From the NCBI GenBank assembly GCA_029572965.1, contig JAKPQD010000085.1, forward strand, positions 1-39,288: a stretch of DNA of 39,288 nt. The letters are read 5' to 3'. The notes below the pieces were generated by a model that saw nothing but the letters and a program-made list of their open reading frames with translations, did not search any database and was not told where the DNA came from. Made by a program: the position numbers and the translations under genes. Positions 8,101 to 15,127 of the stretch are shown piece by piece. The DNA comes from Bacteroidota bacterium (GTDB lineage: Bacteria; Bacteroidota; Bacteroidia; Bacteroidales; DTGW01). Each line of letters starts with the position of its first letter. Positions within the stretch are counted from its first letter, which is position 1.

Positions 8101-9107
8101 TTCTGCTCTGTAACATCCATTGCCACTCCAATATATCCATATTTCAGGCCATTAGTATTGTACAACGGCGAGACCCTGGTATCATAAAGCAAATTTTTAA
8201 CCTTTACAATATCTTGTTCAATGGTTCCGTCCAATACTTTTCTAACAAATATTTCAGCTTCAGTGCCTTTATAAACATCAAAAACAGATTTGCCAATATT
8301 ATCTCCTGCTCTAACCCCAATATTTTCAAGGCCTTTGCCTTGAGAATAAATAAATCTGCCTTCTAAATCAATGCTCCAAATTACCATCGGGGCATTTTCC
8401 AATATACTATCCAGCAATTGTTGTTTTTCTTGCAACTTGCATGTCGTTTCGTGATGGCTCTCTACTTCAGCCCTCAATTCTTCTATCGCAGCCTGAAGCT
8501 CCTCATTGGCTTCCTGAATCCTAATACTGGAAAGAAAATTTTCAGCATCGGCTTTGTTCCTGTTAATAGCTGCAATCCAGCCAACCATGAGGATACCGGA
8601 ATAAATGGAAAATATCCTGAAATAAACCTGGGCATCAATAAAATCTTTGTGTTGGGTAAAGATAACCCCTGTAAAAATTGCCACAAAAGCCAAGCCATTG
8701 AATGTGAGTGCTGTATAAGAAAATGGCAATAAAATAAACCATCCAATCAAAACAAAAAACAACCCATACCAATATGGGCTTTGGCCTGCCCCGGTCAATA
8801 ATGCCAACAACGTACAAAACAAAGTGCCAATATAAAAGCCAAAGATGATATGTTGCTTGTATGCTTTATCATTGGCCCTGATTAGACCAACTAAAAGATT
8901 TAACAGCATAGCTGCCAAAGTCAACCCCCTGAGCTGAAACAGTACCTTCGACTGGTGAATACCATACATACCATCGAAAAACTGCCATAAGGCGACAATG
9001 ATTGTCCCGCCCAATGTCAGGGCCAGTAAAAGTTGCCTGGGAGATTTCAGCCGAAAGTCTTTAAAACTTTCTTTTTTGTTTAGTTCGTTTAGCTCCTTGA
9101 GGTTCAT
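5160..9107 (-). CDS. Membrane sensor histidine kinase, seven PAS domains and LytS-type kinase domain
   Basis: 1315 aa from the ATG at 9107; the frame also holds a TTG two codons earlier (9113), which is less likely. Residues about 30-190 are a multi-span membrane domain of roughly six helices, followed by a coiled coil (about 195-230). Seven PAS units follow, each opening with a phrase like KYRxLxE or LLDSILENAP and separated by DITERxxxE links; some links look like PAC segments. A second coiled coil (about 1080-1130) leads to the His_kinase domain: QVNPHFLFNSL with phospho-acceptor near H1140, then the ATP-binding part with the N-box LIIENAIKHN and the G-box TGVGLKNI. This is the LytS/YehU kinase class, matching the LytTR regulator in the same operon. 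The signal sensed is unknown. Confidence 0.95.
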   Translation of the reverse strand: MNLKELNELNKKESFKDFRLKSPRQLLLALTLGGTIIVALWQFFDGMYGIHQSKVLFQLRGLTLAAMLLNLLVGLIRANDKAYKQHIIFGFYIGTLFCTLLALLTGAGQSPYWYGLFFVLIGWFILLPFSYTALTFNGLAFVAIFTGVIFTQHKDFIDAQVYFRIFSIYSGILMVGWIAAINRNKADAENFLSSIRIQEANEELQAAIEELRAEVESHHETTCKLQEKQQLLDSILENAPMVIWSIDLEGRFIYSQGKGLENIGVRAGDNIGKSVFDVYKGTEAEIFVRKVLDGTIEQDIVKVKNLLYDTRVSPLYNTNGLKYGYIGVAMDVTEQKMAEYNLKKFRLVLDQVPVAAYIIDNNMHFEYVNAEFAKQSGYTVEDLLHKHINETIYNGEIPASRKFIAEALLRGESWQGELYSRHKTGRMYWANTIASPYNDEAGNVDGYIVIQQDVTDQKQMELDLIESEALYRSLIENTLDSVVLTQDYKFIYVNDVFLNLMGYTHEELMNIEPTSIIAPEDKERVMEYHAKRINGEVKAQTYTATFVRKDGSRFIAEMNSSTVVIKGKNSSLVTLRDITEREKLQQALRESELQYRNVVEQAIDGITITQDRNLIFANKAFCDILEYSMDEVLGMPVMQAVSAEDMDDMNDMFRRIESGEKFTRYTRWNAIAKSGKKKSVELHVTVIDYKNRPAFLVITRDITERLKMEQAIHESEAKYKTLVENSQDCITIIRDNKFLFVNDTYCKMLGYTREELYNMPSVATLHPSEHEKAFAIAKRRNELDFSTINEIFLFLTKDGQIRECETTSTLIQYQGEWASFFTSHDITESKRLQLAIQENEEKYRLLFEAESDAIFMIDVETGDILDTNPAATRIYGYSKEEFLKMKNTDVSAEPERTKTATNNKETLVPLRYHKRKDGSVIPVELSAGFTVLNGKGIQIVTSRDITEREQNQKALAESEEKYRELVETTNSIILKWNNKFEITFLNEYGLKFFGYQKEEIIGKPIVGTIVSPSEQYTGRDLKQLMEDVFKTPEKYAHNMNENTCKNGEKVWISWNNTAIKNLDGEVTDMFSVGTDITERRRNEEELRITKEKLQELNQNLEIQVNEAVKKLTEANTQLIRLQKENLQSQFEVLRQQVNPHFLFNSLNVLTSLIKLEPDLAEKFTEHLSKVYRYVLENKDNDLVSLQTELDFLDAYLFLLNIRFMDKIKVEINIEMDCKAYLILPLALQLIIENAIKHNTMSKKAPLVIQIFADAQQMLNIINNLQERESHMASTGVGLKNIAHRYELLELPAPQFEKTETHFIAKIPLKKTEQIL

Positions 9108-9178
9108 AATCAAGATTTTAAAAAGCCAAGGTACTTGAAATCCTTATTTTCTTTAACATTTTTTCTTTATTTTATATC

Positions 9179-9619
9179 TCACATGAAATCGTTTAGTTTA
9201 CGGGTATAATAATCGCTAAAAATCTTCTTTGACAGTTCTTCTGCCCATTTCTCAACACCCATTTTTTTTATCAGGCATAAATTATACACTTTCAAGGCAT
9301 GAGGTACCCTTTCGGCCCTGTCAGCAACAGGTTGTAACCTGAAGCATGGAAACTGCCCGCATTCAAAACAAAACTCCACCTTATGTTCCTGCACACATTG
9401 GTATGTCTTACAATGAGGGTCTATACCAAGAATCTCGAGACCCGGGCAATATCCTTTATTGTCGCGACAGCCAAGACATCGGTATTTTTCGTCAGGAATA
9501 TTGCCCCTTTCAAAAAATTCCCTTCTGTTTTCTTTGTTTTCTTCGCCTATATACAAAGGACAGTTAAAACAATCCTTGCCACATGGGGCTGTCATATTTC
9601 TGTAATCCATTTTTCGCAT
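9179..9619 (-). CDS. DUF3795 cysteine-rich protein
   Basis: 146 aa, soluble. The N-terminal half has spaced cysteine pairs typical of DUF3795: CGKDCFNCPLY (C13, C17, C20), CLGCRDNKGYC, HCKTYQC and FCFECGQFPC. The family is common in Bacteroidetes, Clostridia and archaea; a metal or Fe-S site is commonly presumed from the cysteines but no function is established. The start at 9619 is an ATG; a second in-frame ATG three codons on is also possible. It lies 71 bp above the kinase start on the same strand and may be read through into it, though no functional link is evident. Confidence 0.85.
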   Translation of the reverse strand: MRKMDYRNMTAPCGKDCFNCPLYIGEENKENRREFFERGNIPDEKYRCLGCRDNKGYCPGLEILGIDPHCKTYQCVQEHKVEFCFECGQFPCFRLQPVADRAERVPHALKVYNLCLIKKMGVEKWAEELSKKIFSDYYTRKLNDFM

Positions 9620-9723
9620 GTTTTAATAGTTTAAAGGTATTTTTTAAGAAACATTTCTTTCTTTCAAAAAAAGTTGAATGACGGAAATTGAACCATGAAT
9701 GACGTATGTCACATTTTAAAATC

Positions 9724-9761
9724 AAAATACGCAGTAAGAAAATCTCTTATCTGCGTATTTT
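9724..9761. terminator. Inverted repeat, likely terminator after the barrel gene
   Basis: Eleven-bp arms AAAATACGCAG (9724-9734) and CTGCGTATTTT (9751-9761), extended inward by TAAGA/TCTTA with one bulged base. It lies about 100 bp below the stop of the barrel gene. The U tract on the minus strand is TTTTGATTTT, and the repeat is nearly symmetric, so it may act in both directions. Confidence 0.55.
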
Positions 9762-9862
9762 ATTACAACCAATCAACTAACTATGTAACTAACTAATTTA
9801 TATCTAAGCAATTAAATTCGTAATCTGTATTTTTTAATTCTTAATTGTTAATTTTTAATTGT

Positions 9863-12313
9863 TTAAAAAGCCCCTCCTCCTTTGAATTCCAAAGCATCGG
9901 CCCTGCCACGGTTTTTGTATTGGAAGTTGTTGAAAGAGTATGAAAAGTTGAGCATAAACGTTGTACCTTCTGCATTTATCCCGTAAACATTGTCAAAGCC
10001 TGCTCCTCTTACTTTATAATCAAACTTTATTGAATTGAAAATATTTTGGGCTGAAAGACTGATATTTCCGCGGTCTTTGAGTATAGATTGGCTTATAGCC
10101 ATATTCACAGTATAAAAACCATTAACATCACCTACAGCATCAATACTTGGTGCCCTGTAGTAAAATACTGTCTGAATGCGGGTTTTCCATTTGGTACTGA
10201 AATTATTGACATAGCGGGCATCCCAGGTATTTACTTCTTTTTTGTTTTCCGAAGCCCCGTTCATAGTTTTTAAAATATAGTGATATACATTAGCACCACT
10301 GTTTATTTGCCACCATTTGCTGAGGTTAATATCTATTCCCTGCTCAACACCGTATGATTGTTGGTTGTCCGAATTGATCAACCTGTGATACATCTTTCCG
10401 TCTGTGTTCAAATATCTTGAAGTCTGGAAACAGTTGGTGGTATTTCTGAAATAAGTCTGAGTGGAGAATGTAAATATTTTAAGGGTTGTACGATAATTGA
10501 ATTCATAAGCATCAGTATATTCAGGCTTTAGATAAGGGCTTCCAATGAAAACGTTCTTCGAATCGAGATATGAGGGATTATTGCTCAATATCCAAGGCTG
10601 AGGCCTGTTAATACGGCGGCTGTAGCTCAACTGAAACTGGTGCTTTTCATTTATGCTCTTTGACAAGTGTACCGATGGATAAAACATGAATTTGTTGTAC
10701 TCAAAAGGATCGGCATCGGTAGATATCTCTATTTTTCTCAAAAATACTTCACCTCTTAAGCCAAGCTGATAATTGATGCCCCATACAGAGCCAGAATATG
10801 TTGTATAACCTGAATATATGGTATTATTGTACTTAAGGTTATTAGAAAACGTATCATTCTTGACCCATAAGGCTTGGTTCACATCATAGTTTTCAAAATA
10901 CAGGTCTTCCCAACGATACTCATAACGGAACTGAGCTCCTGCCTCAAAATTACCAGATAATAAAGGCGAAGAAAAATCTACATTTGCACGATAGTTATAA
11001 TTCTTATTGTCTTTATGATTGTGCAGCATAGATGAAACATCAATATATTCGTAAACACTATTGGTATTAAGTTCATTCAGTTTATTATCATCTTCGCCCT
11101 TCCAGTTGTAAAAGATATTAGTAAATGATATTTTACTATCTTTAGTGAATGAATGGCTGTAGTCGGCATTCAGGCTATATACATCACCCATAACATCCAT
11201 GTAGTTATTACTTGAAAAATAAGTTGTATTATCAACAATATCAGGTATTACACGAGCCTGCGAATTGCTCCCGTTGTCATATCCTTCACGGCCAATGGTA
11301 CCCGAAAAAGATAAAGAATTCATAGTATCCAGGTCATAATCAATTCCAGCTTTAAAAGACAGTTTGTTGTTATAGTTGAACTGGTCTGTACTCTGCAAAG
11401 TATGTAATGAAGCGTTGTTTTGGGTTATCCTGCTATTAAAATCAATCACTTCGGAGTACTTATTGTCAATAAAATCAACACCTCCAAAAAAGTTTGCCTT
11501 TCCAGCCCTATAATTTAAAAGCACATTGCCATTTCTCTTGTCGTGTGTCCCGGCAGAAGCGCTTACATTACCATTCAAACCCTGCAATTTGTCTTTCTTT
11601 AGTATAACATTGATAATGCCCACCTGCCCCTCGGCATCATACTTGGCCGACGGGTTGGTTATCACCTCTATTTGCTTAACAGCACTGGCAGGTATTTGTT
11701 TCAAAGCATCACTTCCTTTGACAACAGATGGTTTACCATCAATCAACACTATAAACTCAGAACTACCGCGCAAAGTAACATTGCCCTGTGGGTCAACCTG
11801 TACAGATGGGGTATTTTCCAAGGCATTAGCTGCTGTACCTCCTTTAGCATTAAGGTCTTTGTCCACATTGATAACACGTTTGTCAATCTTATACTCAATC
11901 CTCGATTTTTCACCTTTTACAACCACTTCATCTATCTTGGTATTTTTTGATTTCATGGCTATATCGCCAAGATTGGCGCTCTTTCCTGCTTTTGAAACAC
12001 TAAAAGCATCTGAACGATATTCATCATAACCAATAAAAGTAGCTTTAACGTAGTAACTCCCTATTTTCAGGTCTTTAATCTTGAAGTTTCCGTTTTCATC
12101 GGTCATTGTGCCCGAGACCAAGCTCGAATCAGAGGTATTGAACACAGCAACACTGGCAAATTCAATAGGACTACCTGATTGTTCATCAACTATTTTGCCA
12201 TTTACTGAATTGAATGGCATTTCGGCCATTGGCTCAGCGTTAACACCTATTGCAAAAGCTATTGCCATACAACTGGTGATGGTAAATAAACGAAGTAAAT
12301 TGTTTGTTTTCAT
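9863..12313 (-). CDS. Outer-membrane beta-barrel receptor-like protein (carboxypeptidase-D-like + plug + barrel)
   Basis: 816 aa. Signal peptide 1-26 (FTITSCMAIAFAIGVNA). Residues about 37-120 are a CarboxypepD_reg-like beta-sandwich (VNGKIVDEQSGSPIEFASVAVF; FIGYDEY). Residues about 128-240 are a TonB plug-like domain (IDEVVVKGEK; LENTPSVQVDPQGNVTLRGSS; LIDGKPSV; IEVITNPSAKYDAEGQVGIINVIL). The remainder is a barrel of the OMP_b-brl_3 type with alternating aromatic strands. No SusD partner is adjacent, so this is the stand-alone 'outer membrane beta-barrel family' rather than a glycan SusC. Substrate unknown. The upstream region has a plausible promoter and three 10-bp tandem repeats (12405-12434). 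Confidence 0.92.
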   Translation of the reverse strand: MKTNNLLRLFTITSCMAIAFAIGVNAEPMAEMPFNSVNGKIVDEQSGSPIEFASVAVFNTSDSSLVSGTMTDENGNFKIKDLKIGSYYVKATFIGYDEYRSDAFSVSKAGKSANLGDIAMKSKNTKIDEVVVKGEKSRIEYKIDKRVINVDKDLNAKGGTAANALENTPSVQVDPQGNVTLRGSSEFIVLIDGKPSVVKGSDALKQIPASAVKQIEVITNPSAKYDAEGQVGIINVILKKDKLQGLNGNVSASAGTHDKRNGNVLLNYRAGKANFFGGVDFIDNKYSEVIDFNSRITQNNASLHTLQSTDQFNYNNKLSFKAGIDYDLDTMNSLSFSGTIGREGYDNGSNSQARVIPDIVDNTTYFSSNNYMDVMGDVYSLNADYSHSFTKDSKISFTNIFYNWKGEDDNKLNELNTNSVYEYIDVSSMLHNHKDNKNYNYRANVDFSSPLLSGNFEAGAQFRYEYRWEDLYFENYDVNQALWVKNDTFSNNLKYNNTIYSGYTTYSGSVWGINYQLGLRGEVFLRKIEISTDADPFEYNKFMFYPSVHLSKSINEKHQFQLSYSRRINRPQPWILSNNPSYLDSKNVFIGSPYLKPEYTDAYEFNYRTTLKIFTFSTQTYFRNTTNCFQTSRYLNTDGKMYHRLINSDNQQSYGVEQGIDINLSKWWQINSGANVYHYILKTMNGASENKKEVNTWDARYVNNFSTKWKTRIQTVFYYRAPSIDAVGDVNGFYTVNMAISQSILKDRGNISLSAQNIFNSIKFDYKVRGAGFDNVYGINAEGTTFMLNFSYSFNNFQYKNRGRADALEFKGGGAF

Positions 12314-12404
12314 TTGAATAAGTATTTAATTGTTCTTTTTGATTTCTAATTACCATGCAAAATTGGTTCAGCAATTGTTAACAGATGTCTCCACAATTTC
12401 ATGG

Positions 12405-12434
12405 ATTGTAAACCATTGTAAAAAATTGTAAACG
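12405..12434. repeat. Three tandem 10-bp repeats in the barrel gene leader
   Basis: ATTGTAAACC, ATTGTAAAAA and ATTGTAAACG follow each other without gaps, so the seven-base core ATTGTAA recurs every helical turn. They lie just downstream of the predicted transcription start. This suggests a cooperative protein-binding site on one DNA face; LytTR regulators bind direct repeats, but the link to the regulator at 3914-4678 is speculative. Confidence 0.5.
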
Positions 12435-12459
12435 CACAGCTAACTCACTGATTTGCAAG

Positions 12460-12492
12460 CAAAGTTGCATACATCAAATACTTAACTTCAAA
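12460..12492 (-). promoter_or_regulatory. Promoter candidate of the barrel gene
   Basis: Minus strand TTTG (12489-12492), 21-nt spacer, CAACTTTG (12460-12467), one base off the TAnnTTTG consensus. Confidence 0.45.
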
Positions 12493-12529
12493 AATGACTT
12501 ATTGAATGACGAGTTTGGAGGAATGAAAA

Positions 12530-12571
12530 CAAAAATAAAACCCTCCGGCAGCATTATACTCCCGAAGGGTT
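12530..12571 (-). terminator. Rho-independent terminator of the DUF3127/dnaB unit
   Basis: Minus-strand 10-bp stem AACCCTTCGG/CCGGAGGGTT (arms 12562-12571 and 12539-12548, one G-U pair) followed by TTATTTTTG, 53 bp after the DUF3127 stop. Confidence 0.8.
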
Positions 12572-12623
12572 CAATAAAAGGGCTAACCCCTCCCTTAATA
12601 TTAAAAAAAATGTCAAAATCTGT

Positions 12624-12983
12624 TTAGAATGGCAAATCATCTACCGGAGCTCCAACTCCCATAGGAGGTTCTTCTGTAATAGGTGCAGCTTGCCAATCAG
12701 AAGGTTCAGATTGCGACCCCCCTGCTATTTCAATCTTCCATGCTTTACAATCGGTGTACCACTTGCCATTGAATTCACGGCTTTCAACATCAAAATCAAT
12801 TTTAAGTAAATTGCCCACTTGAAGCTGGCTCTCATTAATTTTATCACCCCAGATAGCAATACAAACCTTTTTAGGATATTGCCCATCTGTTTCTACAATA
12901 ATATCTTGCTTTCTCCATTGTCCGTTTTTTCCATTTCCTGTTTGTAGTGGCAATACATTAATTAATCTGGCTGTAAGTTGCAT
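12624..12983 (-). CDS. DUF3127 OB-fold protein with SSB-like acidic tail
   Basis: 119 aa. Residues 1-88 match the DUF3127 family: QLTARLINVLPLQTG, WRKQDIIVETDG, YPKKVCIAIWGDK, GNLLKIDFDVESREFNGKWYTD, an OB-fold-like series of strands. Residues 89-114 are a disordered linker and the protein ends in DDLPF, closely like the DDDIPF tip of single-stranded DNA-binding protein that docks replication and repair partners. It is encoded 19 bp after dnaB on the same strand, so a role on single-stranded DNA at the fork is a fair inference, not shown. It is not the canonical SSB; the core lacks the usual SSB aromatic pattern. Confidence 0.85.
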   Translation of the reverse strand: MQLTARLINVLPLQTGNGKNGQWRKQDIIVETDGQYPKKVCIAIWGDKINESQLQVGNLLKIDFDVESREFNGKWYTDCKAWKIEIAGGSQSEPSDWQAAPITEEPPMGVGAPVDDLPF

Positions 12984-13002
12984 CTATCTTTAGTTTTAAA
13001 AT

Positions 13003-14526
13003 TTATACAAAAGGTGATTCTATATCAAAATTATTATTGACCGGCAATGAATTCATATCTACTCCAGACAAATCATCGTTCATTTTTGAGCCAACAGTTT
13101 TGATTGGTTTTACTTCTATATTATCATCGTACGGCAACACATCTTCAAGATCTATAAACCGGGCTATGAAGTCACGGAAACGCAAGCGTACATCGCCAAT
13201 GGCTCCATTACGGTGTTTTGCCACAATAATTTCGGCTATACCAATGGTAGGGCCATACTCGTCTTCTGTAATACCGTACTTTTCAGGACGGTGGATAAAG
13301 CACACCAAGTCTGCATCCTGCTCAATTGCACCTGACTCACGAAGATCAGATAACTGAGGGCGCTTATTGCCACTTCGCATTTCAACTGAACGGTTCAACT
13401 GCGACAAAGCTATCACCGGAACATTCAACTCCTTGGCCAGCGCCTTGAGCGACCTTGAAATAACACTAACCTCTTGCTCACGGTTGGCACGGGTTTCTGG
13501 CGGGCCAGTCATCAGCTGCAAGTAGTCTATGATAACAATGTCAATATCATGGAGCTTTTTCAAACGACGGCACTTTGCCCTTAGCTCATAAATAGAGATA
13601 CCGGGCGTATCATCAATAAAAATCTTAGACTTTTCCAATGGTTTTACTTTGGCTTCCAACTGTTGCCACTCCTCTGTAGAAAGCTTTCCGGTACGGATAC
13701 TCGACGAGGGCAATTCTGTCTCGCACGAAATAAGACGGTTTACCAACTGCAACGACGACATTTCCAACGAAAATATGGCTACTGATTTTTGATAATCTAC
13801 TGCCATATTGCGGGTCATAGAAAGTACAAAGGCAGTTTTTCCCATCGATGGACGTGCGGCCACGATGATTAAATCTGAACGCTGCCAACCAGCGGTCATG
13901 GCATCCAACTTGGTAAAACCAGATGGCACGCCACTTAAACTGTTAGTATTTTTACCAGCCTCTTCAATCTGGTGCAATGCCTCTGAAATAAGACTACTCA
14001 CTTCTACTGCATCTTTCTTAATGTTGCCCTGTGCCACATCAAACATTTCTTTTTCAGCAAAGTCAAGCAAATCGTCCACATCAATAGAATCGTCGTACGA
14101 ACGTGTCTGTATTTCTGAGCTGATACGTATCAACTCTCGCTGAATAAATTTTTGCTGGATAATTCGGGCATGGTACTCAATATTTGCAGCAGAAGCTACA
14201 CGTTCTGTAAGGCTTGACACTTCATAAGCCCCACCTATCTCATCCAGATGCTTTTCTTTTTTTAGTTCTTCAGTAACAGTAAGTATATCAATAGGCTTTT
14301 CCTTACGGGAAAGCTCCATTGCTGCTTTATAAATCTTCTGGTGTTTGTCTAAATAGAAACTTTCAGGCCTCAATATATCCATCACGGCAATAATGGCATC
14401 ACGCTCAAGCATGATAGCCCCTAAGACAGCTTCTTCAATCTCGATTGCCTGTGGTGGCATTTTTCCAAGCTCCGACACCGGAACTGGTGTACTGATACTC
14501 TGCCTGTTAGAATATTGTTTGGCCAT
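13003..14526 (-). CDS. dnaB: Replicative DNA helicase DnaB
   Basis: 507 aa from the ATG at 14526 (MAKQYSN...). A TTG 12 codons upstream (14562) keeps the frame open but adds residues not seen in the family. Residues about 22-125 are the DnaB N-terminal domain (PPQAIEIEEAVLGAIML; LRPESFYLDKHQKIY). The RecA-like motor has Walker A ARPSMGKT (224-231), Walker B IVIIDYLQLM (330-339), VPVIALSQLNRSVE (H3/sensor region) and SGAIEQDADLVCFIHRPEKY, with a closing AKHRNGAIGDVRLRF loop region. It unwinds DNA ahead of the replication fork with primase. No intein is present. Co-transcribed with the DUF3127 gene 19 bp downstream. Confidence 0.98.
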   Translation of the reverse strand: MAKQYSNRQSISTPVPVSELGKMPPQAIEIEEAVLGAIMLERDAIIAVMDILRPESFYLDKHQKIYKAAMELSRKEKPIDILTVTEELKKEKHLDEIGGAYEVSSLTERVASAANIEYHARIIQQKFIQRELIRISSEIQTRSYDDSIDVDDLLDFAEKEMFDVAQGNIKKDAVEVSSLISEALHQIEEAGKNTNSLSGVPSGFTKLDAMTAGWQRSDLIIVAARPSMGKTAFVLSMTRNMAVDYQKSVAIFSLEMSSLQLVNRLISCETELPSSSIRTGKLSTEEWQQLEAKVKPLEKSKIFIDDTPGISIYELRAKCRRLKKLHDIDIVIIDYLQLMTGPPETRANREQEVSVISRSLKALAKELNVPVIALSQLNRSVEMRSGNKRPQLSDLRESGAIEQDADLVCFIHRPEKYGITEDEYGPTIGIAEIIVAKHRNGAIGDVRLRFRDFIARFIDLEDVLPYDDNIEVKPIKTVGSKMNDDLSGVDMNSLPVNNNFDIESPFV

Positions 14527-14743
14527 AAAAACTTTTTGTCCAAATTTATACATTCTCGGCAATCAGCAAGACGCTTTTAAAAATTGATTTGATAAAAAAT
14601 AATGAACAGGTTATATAGTTGAATATCAATTTTTAAAATTAAAATAAAACCTATTCCTTTACTCTTTCCTACAAGGAAGAGGTGTTAAAGCTACTACTAA
14701 ATTAAGCGCTATTCTTCAATTATGCGGAAACGTTGAAAGTGTA

Positions 14744-14780
14744 TAAAAAAAGCCCTTGAAAACTTTCATTTCCAAGGGCT
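14744..14780 (-). terminator. Rho-independent terminator of the carboxylase operon
   Basis: Minus-strand stem AGCCCTTG/CAAGGGCT (arms 14773-14780 and 14751-14758) followed by TTTTTTT, 21 bp after the biotin-carrier stop. Confidence 0.85.
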
Positions 14781-14801
14781 TCTCTAAAACACTTTAAGCT
14801 T

Positions 14802-15113
14802 TTATGCTATTTCCACCATTAAATGGTTTTTAGCAATTTTTTCGTCAATCTTTACATTAATTGACTTTACCGTCCCATCAACCGGAGTCCTGATAATATT
14901 TAACATTTTCATAGACTCAACAATAAGGACTGGTTCGCCTTTTTTTACAACCTGTCCTACATTGACCTTTATTTCGCGGACAATACCCGGGATAAATGAT
15001 GTTATCAATTTTGGGTTTACAGGTTCATATAACTTTCTGTTCCTAAATTTCCGGGTAAAAGTAGTTATATAATCAGCATCATCAAGATGCAATTTTTCAA
15101 TATTTTCAGCCAT
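14802..15113 (-). CDS. Biotin carboxyl carrier protein of an acyl-CoA carboxylase
   Basis: 103 aa. Residues about 32-103 form a biotinyl/lipoyl domain with the biotinylation motif ESMKM (target K69) and the mirror-image hairpin segments PGIVREIKVNVGQVVKKGE and PVDGTVKSINVKIDEKI. The ATG at 15113 was chosen because an unusually clear Shine-Dalgarno GGAGGA sits 6-7 nt before it; the in-frame TTG at 15131 overlaps that site and the end of the upstream gene. It carries carboxybiotin between a biotin carboxylase and the carboxyltransferase encoded 14 bp upstream. No biotin carboxylase or OadB-type pump is in the window. Confidence 0.92.
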   Translation of the reverse strand: MAENIEKLHLDDADYITTFTRKFRNRKLYEPVNPKLITSFIPGIVREIKVNVGQVVKKGEPVLIVESMKMLNIIRTPVDGTVKSINVKIDEKIAKNHLMVEIA

Positions 15114-15117
15114 AACA

Positions 15118-15127
15118 TTTCCTCCTA
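15118..15127 (-). promoter_or_regulatory. Shine-Dalgarno site of the biotin carrier gene
   Basis: Minus strand ATAGGAGGAA, placed directly before the ATG at 15113. Strong Shine-Dalgarno sites are rare in Bacteroidetes and this one decides the start codon. It lies partly over the stop of the carboxyltransferase gene, suggesting coupled translation. Confidence 0.7.

Larger units (their letters stand above)
12314..12623. other. Intergenic region upstream of the barrel gene
   Basis: 310 bp without a credible gene. It contains, from left to right, an A/T-rich 5' leader, an ATTGTTAAC word near 12374, three tandem ATTGTAAAxx repeats (12405-12434), a promoter (12460-12492) and the terminator of the DUF3127 gene (12530-12571). 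Confidence 0.7.

Noticed and set aside
11526-12029. 167-codon open frame on the plus strand inside the barrel gene
   Set aside because: It is antisense to a well-supported 816-aa receptor-like protein and has no recognisable domain; a shadow frame.
12405-12434. Tandem ATTGTAAA repeats as a mini CRISPR
   Set aside because: Units are 10 bp with no spacers; better seen as a protein-binding site.
12624-12983. Calling the DUF3127 protein the main SSB
   Set aside because: Only the C-terminal tip is SSB-like; the core fits DUF3127, and the usual SSB aromatic DNA-binding pattern is absent.
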